40,494 nucleotides of DNA from GCA-2717185 sp964474755 (lineage in GTDB: Bacteria > Pseudomonadota > Alphaproteobacteria > UBA8366 > GCA-2717185): NCBI GenBank assembly GCA_964474755.1, contig CAYYUG010000037.1, positions 1 to 40,494 of the forward strand, given 5' to 3'. The notes below the pieces were generated by a model. It searched no databases, was not told where the DNA came from, and saw only the letters and a list, made by a program, of their open reading frames with translations. Below, piece after piece: positions 34,980 to 40,494 of the stretch (position 1 is its first letter; each line of letters starts with the position of its first letter). The translations under genes were made by a program, and so were the position numbers.

Positions 34980-35951
34980 TTAAGTCTGCAGCACCAGCTT
35001 CCCAAAGTGATTATTCGCCGCCATATAGTCGAGTGCGGCTGGCGCTTCATCGAGCGGAAAGGTGCGATCAATTGGAATGCTGAGCGTACCATCAGCGATG
35101 GCGCCGCCAAGATCACGTTCAACGCCGGAGACGATGTCGCGAATTTCCTCAATCGATCGTGTTCGGAAAGTGACGCCAATATAGTCGATGCGGCGCAGAG
35201 CATGCAGATCAAAATTAAATTCTGCGATACCCCCGCCGAGCCGGCCTACATTGACAATACGGCCAAGCACCCTGGTCGCAGCCAGGTTCTGATTGGCAAC
35301 AGGACCGGATACCTGGTCGACGATCAAATCGACACCTTCACCTCCGGTCGCCTCCAGCACCGCATCAACCCAGCCAGGATCGCCTGGGTCGAGCGATATA
35401 TCAGCGCCGTGTTTTGTTAATTTTGCGCGGCGCCCATCATTCGTCGAGGTACCAAAGACTTGCGCTGCCCCCATATGCTTGGCGATTTGCATCGCCATGA
35501 GGCCGACGCCAGAGCTTGCGCCTTGTATCAATACGTTATGGCCTTTTTGCAAACGACCTTGCGTAACCACCGCATTGTGCATGGTATGCAAAGCAATCGG
35601 CATTGTCGCTGCCTGCTCATAACTCATATTGTTGCCGGGAATTTTCATCGTCCGACCGTAATCACTAACGGCGTACTCTGCATAGCCTGCCGCACCTGTG
35701 CACATAACCCGGTCGCCTACTGCGACATTGGACACGTCGGTACCAACCGCTTCCACTTCTCCAGCCCATTCCATGCCCATCACAGTGCCGGAACCGCCCT
35801 GAGCACCATGGAAAGCGCCTCTCGCCATCAAGACGTCAGCGCGGTTCAACCCGCAAGTTGCAACCTTGGTTAGGACCTCATTGGCTTTTGGTTCTGGTTT
35901 GGTGACGTCTGTAACTTCCAGACCGTTCTCACCGATAATCACTGCTTTCAT
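34980..35951 (-). CDS. Zinc-free MDR-family NAD(P)H:quinone oxidoreductase-like protein
   Basis: A 323-residue medium-chain reductase of the quinone oxidoreductase type. The N-terminal GroES-like domain has CGLNRADVLMARG and the Rossmann domain carries GASSGVGLMAMQIAKHMGA near 140-160. The structural and catalytic zinc cysteines of alcohol dehydrogenases are absent, as expected for QOR or enoyl-reductase-like members. It probably reduces a quinone or an activated double bond with NADPH. I use the ATG at 35951, with AAGGA 8 bases upstream, over a TTG two codons earlier. It follows the M81 peptidase gene after 11 bp and is probably cotranscribed with it. The 138-bp spacer to the convergent CoA-transferase shows no terminator. 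Confidence 0.9.
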   Translation of the reverse strand: MKAVIIGENGLEVTDVTKPEPKANEVLTKVATCGLNRADVLMARGAFHGAQGGSGTVMGMEWAGEVEAVGTDVSNVAVGDRVMCTGAAGYAEYAVSDYGRTMKIPGNNMSYEQAATMPIALHTMHNAVVTQGRLQKGHNVLIQGASSGVGLMAMQIAKHMGAAQVFGTSTNDGRRAKLTKHGADISLDPGDPGWVDAVLEATGGEGVDLIVDQVSGPVANQNLAATRVLGRIVNVGRLGGGIAEFNFDLHALRRIDYIGVTFRTRSIEEIRDIVSGVERDLGGAIADGTLSIPIDRTFPLDEAPAALDYMAANNHFGKLVLQT

Positions 35952-35962
35952 TCTCAAGGTCC

Positions 35963-37450
35963 TTATTTTGGGTCGTTGATTAAATCCAAGGGATAAATAG
36001 GCCGGCGGACGTTCTCGAAAGTCAGCTGGTCATAGTCCGAAGTGCACACGCCCGTGCCCGCACATTCGATGATTTCAGTCGCAATATCGCCATATCCAGC
36101 ACGATAGTGAATGCGGCTTTTCAACATTAGATATTTTTTACGACTCGGATCGATGCCAAGGCTGAGGAAACAGTTTTTATCGTTCGGCTCCTGCTGGCGC
36201 GAAATAACAACGATCTCGACATTACCGGTGTCCAGCACCACGGTCGGCCCCATGTCCATAAGTACGCCTGGTGACGCGGGGCCAAGATTTTTGTAGAGCC
36301 CATCGGATATCAATTTGACAGTGCCCGTCACGCTCACCGGTTCTCCTAACTTACCGATCGACGGCATATCCATCTTACCGCCAATGGATAGGGTGATTTC
36401 ATTACCCACACCTGTTTCGATGAGCGTCTGCACAGCTTCCGGATCGCAAATCGCAAATACTGCGACATCCTCTAAGCCAGCTTTCAGGATTGCAGCCAGG
36501 ACTGTCGTCGTATCCTGCGTCCCACCGGAAGCGGAATTGTCGTAGTGATCAAGCAAAACAACAGGTCCATCGCTGATTTGCTGTGCGCGCGCCATGGAAT
36601 TTTCCAGCGGTTCGATTTGGTAGACCCAAGCCTCGCGGTCTTTCCAAGCTGAGTCGAGAAGTTCGTCGCGCAGGGATTCTGCCTTCGATATATCGCCGTC
36701 CGTGACGATGCAGACGCTGAGCCCGGCATTGCGGATGTCCGCATGCGGAAAGCCAGTAAACAGGGTGGCGGCCATCGCCTCACCCTTGGTTTCGAGCTCC
36801 TTGACTCTTTCCTGCAATTGCTTGTTTGGGAAGTCGCCGGTGCCTTGCCGCATAACGTGCGGTAACATCGGCCGGTTTCCCCAGGCCATGACTGGTTCAG
36901 CCTCACCCTTGATTTTCTTAATGAGCACTTCCCCGGCGCGCATTCCGGTTTCATAATTATCGATATGCGGATAGGTAGTGAAACCGGCGAGACTAGTCGC
37001 GTTGTCGACGATCTCCGGATAGAGATTAGTGTGCATGTCAAGCGCAACGGCGATTGGCACGTCAGGTGCTATCTGACGCAAACGAACCATCAGCGCGCCC
37101 TCCCCGTCCTGCAAGCTCTCTGTGACCATCGCGCCATGCAGATCGAGCATGACTGCGTCACACCCTTCGGCAACGGCATCACAAATAGCATCGGTCATCT
37201 CTTGGTAGGCTGCATCTTGAACCGGCGCGCTTGGCGAAGCTTGCGCTGCAATCGGAGTGACGACCTGCCATCCTTCGCGCTCAGCTAGGTCAATAAATGC
37301 CGCCATCGCCGAACCTGTCCCCTTGAAAGCGTCATAGGCATCCTGTCCTCGTGGCGGCATTGGAAAACCGCGCGCAAAACGCTCGATCGGTGTCGGTACC
37401 GGCGAAAAAGTATTAGTTTCATGCTTCATCATGGCGATGACGACGCGCAT
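35963..37450 (-). CDS. M81-family metallopeptidase (MlrC-like)
   Basis: A 495-residue protein of the MlrC family. The first characterised member degrades linear microcystin peptides in sphingomonads, but most homologues have unknown small-peptide or amide substrates. It starts with the signature VVIAMMKHETNTFSPVPT. Candidate zinc ligands are D138 and H140 (VALDMHTNL) and H162 (TTYPHIDNYETG). The C-terminal MlrC domain includes LLDHYDNSASGGTQDTT near 300 and ends RPIYPLD. No signal peptide, so it acts in the cytoplasm. GGGAGG precedes the ATG by 7 bases. Microcystin degradation is not implied, because mlrA and mlrB are absent. With the amidohydrolase and two amidases it adds to a set of C-N bond hydrolases. 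Confidence 0.92.
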   Translation of the reverse strand: MRVVIAMMKHETNTFSPVPTPIERFARGFPMPPRGQDAYDAFKGTGSAMAAFIDLAEREGWQVVTPIAAQASPSAPVQDAAYQEMTDAICDAVAEGCDAVMLDLHGAMVTESLQDGEGALMVRLRQIAPDVPIAVALDMHTNLYPEIVDNATSLAGFTTYPHIDNYETGMRAGEVLIKKIKGEAEPVMAWGNRPMLPHVMRQGTGDFPNKQLQERVKELETKGEAMAATLFTGFPHADIRNAGLSVCIVTDGDISKAESLRDELLDSAWKDREAWVYQIEPLENSMARAQQISDGPVVLLDHYDNSASGGTQDTTTVLAAILKAGLEDVAVFAICDPEAVQTLIETGVGNEITLSIGGKMDMPSIGKLGEPVSVTGTVKLISDGLYKNLGPASPGVLMDMGPTVVLDTGNVEIVVISRQQEPNDKNCFLSLGIDPSRKKYLMLKSRIHYRAGYGDIATEIIECAGTGVCTSDYDQLTFENVRRPIYPLDLINDPK

Positions 37451-37812
37451 GAATGTCCCTCCCTATGTAACCGTCCAAAAGACGGAATAAATTCTTATTG
37501 ACGGCCGGAAGGATAGAGCATGGGAGCCAAAGGACAAAAGTGCTCGCCAGTCTCCGCAAGTGACCGTCACTTTTAGCGTTTAATGAACAGGTAACTCTAT
37601 CCCTCCGTCTTCTTAGTCTTGCCAACGGCTCTGTTAACATTTCGCCGAGATGCAATGTTACCTTCTTCCCTAGGTTTTGTTGGATTTTGCCCCTGTGCAA
37701 GTAGAAAGCTCGGCAATTTCTTCTTGCGAAAGCTAGTATTCGGGCTGTCATTGCAATACTGCTTTGGAATGCTACGGTGCTTTTGATACGTCCACAAAAC
37801 CCGAGGCTGGGC
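37451..37812. other. Divergent promoter region with palindromes
   Basis: This 362-bp spacer separates the M81 gene from the AhpD-like gene. It holds a small CCGTC-CAAAA-GACGG hairpin (37471-37485) in the M81 leader and the palindrome at 37558-37572. Two minus-strand frames are open across 37597-37790, one very rich in lysine and arginine. Neither has a start with a ribosome site outside the AhpD-like gene, and I do not call them genes. Confidence 0.4.
37558..37572. promoter_or_regulatory. 15-bp palindrome AAGTGAC-C-GTCACTT
   Basis: Two exact 7-base arms around a single C, 108-122 bp upstream of the M81 peptidase start and about 240 bp upstream of the AhpD-like gene. The high symmetry suggests a dimeric regulator site. 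Its GTGAC arms recall the other palindromes of this window, but here they face inward with almost no spacer. Confidence 0.45.
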
Positions 37813-38418
37813 ATGCAAGGTCCCGACCCTTTCATCGAATTGATACCAATCGCAGAGGCGACTGGCGCACGAAAAGAACTTTACGATGACCTGGAGCGAG
37901 TGCGCGGTAAGGGCCACGTCTCCAACCTCTTCAAGGCCTACGGGGCATTCCCAGAACTTGGCATCGCCAACTTCAAACGCCTGACCGTACTACTCAGTCA
38001 GGGTACACTTAGTGCGAAGCTAAAAGAAGCCGTTATGACCGCCTTAGCAGTTATAAACCATTGTGACTATTGTATTTCTTTCCATGGAACACAGATGCAG
38101 TCGGTTGGTTCAAGTGACGAAGAAATCGCAGCAGCCCGCGACTTTGACGCCGAGCGGATTAATTTTACCACCAAGGAACGCGCTCTATTTGAATACGCTA
38201 TGAAGGCAAATGGCGACCCGCATTCGATCACGCCGGAAGACATCATTGTCTGCCGTGATATTGGCGTAACAGATGCAGAATTTGTGGAGATTATCGAAAC
38301 TGTGAATACGGGTAACGCCTTCAACACTTTCGCCGGCGCGCTCAATATCGGAGCTGACGATTTTTTGACCTACGCGATGGACGAGTACCACGCGAAACGG
38401 AAGGCGGCCGACGGATGA
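37813..38418 (+). CDS. AhpD-like carboxymuconolactone decarboxylase-family protein
   Basis: A 201-residue all-helical protein of the AhpD/CMD superfamily. The active-site pattern is KEAVMTALAVINHCDYCISFHG, with E72, the redox cysteines C84 and C87 (CxxC) and H91. That arrangement marks peroxidase-active AhpD-type proteins and not the true decarboxylases, which lack the cysteines. It probably reduces peroxides or acts as a thiol reductant. I start at the ATG at 37813, preceded by GAGG, not 12 codons earlier. Its TGA overlaps the ATG of the thioredoxin-like gene (ATGA), so the two are translated together and the thioredoxin could be the electron donor. Confidence 0.9.
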   Translation: MQGPDPFIELIPIAEATGARKELYDDLERVRGKGHVSNLFKAYGAFPELGIANFKRLTVLLSQGTLSAKLKEAVMTALAVINHCDYCISFHGTQMQSVGSSDEEIAAARDFDAERINFTTKERALFEYAMKANGDPHSITPEDIIVCRDIGVTDAEFVEIIETVNTGNAFNTFAGALNIGADDFLTYAMDEYHAKRKAADG

Positions 38419-38747
38419 GTGGCTTTCCGGATGTTACCGAAAACGCCGCGTTCGAGGCTGCGATCGGCGGTGAAAGACCTGTCATCGTGAAATTTCAGTC
38501 GGAAGCCTGCGTGATTTGCCGCAAAGTCGAACCTATGCTTGCTGCTACCGCAAAGCGCTTCGACGGCGCCTTGTCCGTCGTCGATGCGGATGCGGAGAAA
38601 AACTTTGAACTCGCGACCCTCTATAATGTCCGCGGCTTGCCCACACTAATCCTGTTCAAGAAAGGCGAAGAGATTGACCGCCGCACCGGCTTCCAGACTG
38701 CAAGCATGCTACGAGACTGGGTCAGCCCGCATCTTGGAAACGGATAA
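38415..38747 (+). CDS. Thioredoxin-like protein with a CVIC active site
   Basis: A 110-residue single-domain thioredoxin fold. The active site is C32-V-I-C35 (SEACVICRKVEP) instead of the usual WCGPC, and the cis-proline is P76 in VRGLPTLILFKKGE. The aspartate and strand order otherwise follow thioredoxin. The changed dipeptide should alter redox potential and partner choice. No signal peptide, so it is cytoplasmic. It overlaps the AhpD-like gene by 4 bases. The pair resembles a dedicated peroxidase-reductant couple, which is inference. Its stop lies 7 bp from that of the convergent hydrolase gene. Confidence 0.9.
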   Translation: MSGFPDVTENAAFEAAIGGERPVIVKFQSEACVICRKVEPMLAATAKRFDGALSVVDADAEKNFELATLYNVRGLPTLILFKKGEEIDRRTGFQTASMLRDWVSPHLGNG

Positions 38748-38754
38748 CCTAAGC

Positions 38755-39492
38755 CTACTTAAGCCGCCTCTGCCATAAGGCGAATATCTTATCCCATGCC
38801 GCCTCAGCCGCGATAGGCGCGTAGACAGCGCGTTCGGCAAACTGAAATCCATGCTCTGTTCCCGGAAATACCTCGACTTCATGCGTTGCCCCCGCCGCCT
38901 CCAGTGCCGCACTTAGATCGGGGATCACATGGTCAGGGACATGCGCGTCGACCTCTGCGAAAGCGTAGTAGAGTTCGCCTTGGACCTGATCAAGCAGAAG
39001 ATGCGGTGAATCTTCCTGGTCGGTCACAATCTTTACGCCATACATCGACGCCGCTGCCACAATCCGGGTCGGGAACTTTGCCGCTACTGTGGTGATGTAC
39101 TGGCCACTCATACAATGGCCTACACAGCCGACGGGCCCCGGTGCGCATTTATCCTGCGCATCCAAGAAACCGAGGATACCTGCCGTGTCGTCTACAACAT
39201 CCGCATTAGTCAGATGGTTCATCGAAGCCATGACGACCGCGCTCATCCCATCATTCCGGCGCGGTAGGTCGAAGCGTATCGTCCCAAGCCGGTAATACAT
39301 GTCCGGTAAAACGCAAAAATAACCCTGTTTGGCGATGCGCCGCGCCATGTTGCACAGTTCTTCACGGTATCCTGGGGCATCCATATAAAAGATGATGCCT
39401 GGGAACCGACCCGGCTCATCCGGGCAAGCGGCGAAGCCCGGCATATGTCCATGCTTAGTTGTGATCACGATATCCTGTTCGATCAGTGCCAT
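38755..39492 (-). CDS. Dienelactone-hydrolase-family protein
   Basis: A 245-residue alpha/beta hydrolase of the dienelactone hydrolase family. The triad is visible: nucleophile C127 in VGHCMSGQY (G-x-C-x-x-G), D182 in AEVDAHVPD and H214 in PGTEHGFQF. A cysteine nucleophile separates it from ordinary serine esterases. Members open lactones, such as dienelactone in chloroaromatic breakdown, or hydrolyse esters. The length is normal. AGAGGAAG lies 6 bases before the ATG. It follows the other alpha/beta hydrolase on the same strand after 28 bp, so the two are probably cotranscribed. Confidence 0.92.
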   Translation of the reverse strand: MALIEQDIVITTKHGHMPGFAACPDEPGRFPGIIFYMDAPGYREELCNMARRIAKQGYFCVLPDMYYRLGTIRFDLPRRNDGMSAVVMASMNHLTNADVVDDTAGILGFLDAQDKCAPGPVGCVGHCMSGQYITTVAAKFPTRIVAAASMYGVKIVTDQEDSPHLLLDQVQGELYYAFAEVDAHVPDHVIPDLSAALEAAGATHEVEVFPGTEHGFQFAERAVYAPIAAEAAWDKIFALWQRRLK

Positions 39493-39520
39493 GTTGTTCT
39501 TCCTCTGTCTTCCGGTTTCC

Positions 39521-40471
39521 TCAATTCAGGCCTTCAAGGAATGGTGCAACAGCGTCCAGGAAGCCCAGCGTGTTCTGCGAATGCACGTTGTGGCCGCAAT
39601 TTGGCACCTCGATTAGTTGTCCTTGCGGTAGGGCGTCTCTGAACCGCGTGGCTGCGTCTGGTTCAAGAATATTGGATGTCTCGCCGCGCAGTATAAGAAC
39701 CGGAAAATCGAAGCTTCGGGCTTCCTCTAGCGTCACATTATCCTTCTCTGCCATTTGGGCCTGCGCGCCTGCGCGGCGCGGATTGGAATCGCACTTACTC
39801 ACGAATTTACCGTCAACCCGTTGGATCATGTTATATTTTACCGTCCGCTCAATGTGCTCGCGGCTTCGATAGGGGTCGTATTTGCGGACGTTTTCAATAA
39901 AATGCTCTAGGTCATCAAACTCCTGGTTCTCGCGCACAAAAGAAGAAATCACCTTGCGACCACGCTCGGAAACTTCCGGCCCGACATCGACAATAACCAA
40001 GGCTTGCATGATGTCCGGCGCGTTGCGTGCGAGCAGCAAAGAGTTTCGTCCACCCATGGAGTGGGCCATGACGATCGGCTTCTTCAAACCCATGGCTTCA
40101 ATAAAGGCTTCCGCATCTAGAGCCATCGTGTTGTTAGAGTAATCCCAATCGCGCGCCCACTCTGTGTCACCGTGCCCCCGCTGGTCGAGCGCCAGCACCC
40201 GATATTTCTGAGCAAGATGTAGGCTCACCAGATCCCAGGAATGACAGGATTGATGGCTGCCATGCAGCAATACGATGGTGGGTGCGTCAGCCTCTCCCCA
40301 ATCCAGGAAATGGAACCGTTGATGACGCAGCACGATGTTGCTGGACCGGTAAGTAATATCGGGGGAATGGGGAATCGATAGGTCTTGCGCACTTGATAAC
40401 AGGCTCGCAAATTCATCCGAAGACGTCATGTCAAGTTGGTCTGAACTCTCCGAAAACAGGTTTAAATGCAT
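39521..40471 (-). CDS. Alpha/beta hydrolase
   Basis: A 316-residue alpha/beta hydrolase-fold protein. Visible features are the oxyanion segment VLLHGSHQS (67-75), LDQRGHGDTEWA (95-106), the nucleophile elbow with S138 (MAHSMGGRNS) and a C-terminal histidine in VPNCGHNVHSQN. The acid is probably in the RGETSNILEPD segment. Substrate unknown; esterase, lactonase or C-C hydrolase are all possible. The start is uncertain: the frame is open to the window end, the ATG at 40471 has GGGA 8 bases upstream, and another ATG lies at 40429 next to the start of clear homology. If translation begins beyond 40494 the gene is cut by the window. Confidence 0.87.
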   Translation of the reverse strand: MHLNLFSESSDQLDMTSSDEFASLLSSAQDLSIPHSPDITYRSSNIVLRHQRFHFLDWGEADAPTIVLLHGSHQSCHSWDLVSLHLAQKYRVLALDQRGHGDTEWARDWDYSNNTMALDAEAFIEAMGLKKPIVMAHSMGGRNSLLLARNAPDIMQALVIVDVGPEVSERGRKVISSFVRENQEFDDLEHFIENVRKYDPYRSREHIERTVKYNMIQRVDGKFVSKCDSNPRRAGAQAQMAEKDNVTLEEARSFDFPVLILRGETSNILEPDAATRFRDALPQGQLIEVPNCGHNVHSQNTLGFLDAVAPFLEGLN

Positions 40472-40494
40472 ACCTTTGGTCCCAATCCGGTCAT

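Noticed and set aside
36484..37047. 187-codon minus-strand frame inside the M81 gene
   Set aside because: Shifted-frame shadow on the same strand; the M81 frame carries all conserved motifs.
35963..37450. Reading the M81 gene as proof of microcystin degradation
   Set aside because: mlrA, mlrB and mlrD are absent, and most M81 proteins occur without them.
37597..37917. 106-codon basic minus-strand frame upstream of the AhpD-like gene
   Set aside because: Its only start lies inside the AhpD-like gene without a ribosome site, and a second frame over the same bases is equally open.
1..40494. CRISPR arrays, insertion sequences, tRNA or rRNA genes, phage genes
   Set aside because: No regularly spaced repeats, transposase-like frames, tRNA-like cloverleafs or phage proteins were seen on either strand.

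Overview
This 40.5-kb window looks like a scaffold of a free-living, probably marine, alphaproteobacterium (Rhodospirillales-like is a guess). The case rests on gene content: family III CoA-transferases, FadE-type acyl-CoA dehydrogenases, luciferase-like monooxygenases, NIPSNAP, phytanoyl-CoA and TauD dioxygenases, and proteobacterial-style GltBD. Composition is moderately GC, with Shine-Dalgarno-led starts. A run of exactly 100 N (7198-7297) marks a scaffold join. I see no rRNA, tRNA, insertion sequence, CRISPR array, phage gene or replication origin.

Layout. 1-7.1 kb: NIPSNAP and cupin proteins, a luciferase-like monooxygenase, a family III CoA-transferase, a glutathione S-transferase, and a tight pair of acyl-CoA dehydrogenases that looks like a heteromeric enzyme. 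7.1-7.9 kb: the gap and a hairpin-rich leader. 7.9-14.0 kb: gltB and gltD, the NADPH glutamate synthase and the only clear housekeeping locus. 14.0-19.5 kb: a second luciferase-like protein diverging from an amidase / enoyl-CoA isomerase / cysteine-dioxygenase-like operon, then a GMC oxidoreductase. 19.5-21.4 kb: an AT-rich island with a TPR-2OG oxygenase fusion and a strong bidirectional terminator. 21.4-25.5 kb: a third luciferase-like protein, a PhyH dioxygenase and a 14-TM MFS exporter.

25.6-37.5 kb is the densest catabolic stretch. It holds two tandem D-2-hydroxyacid dehydrogenases, an amidase, a citryl-CoA-lyase-like protein, an enoyl-CoA hydratase, an N-acyl-D-amino-acid deacylase-like amidohydrolase, a TauD dioxygenase, a CoA-transferase, an MDR oxidoreductase and an M81 (MlrC-type) peptidase. 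37.8-40.5 kb: an AhpD-like protein overlapping a thioredoxin-like protein, a dienelactone-hydrolase-like protein and an alpha/beta hydrolase.

Taken together the genes suggest scavenging of amides, N-acyl (possibly D-) amino acids, branched acids and esters: amide bonds are cut, products oxidised or CoA-activated, and the acyl-CoAs split to central metabolites, with GltBD available to assimilate released ammonium. No substrate can be named from sequence alone. The best candidates for something undescribed are the CoA-transferase / hydratase / lyase / hydroxyacid-dehydrogenase grouping, TGAC-centred palindromes in several of the catabolic promoters, the asymmetric acyl-CoA dehydrogenase pair, the AhpD-thioredoxin couple, and the structured gltB leader.
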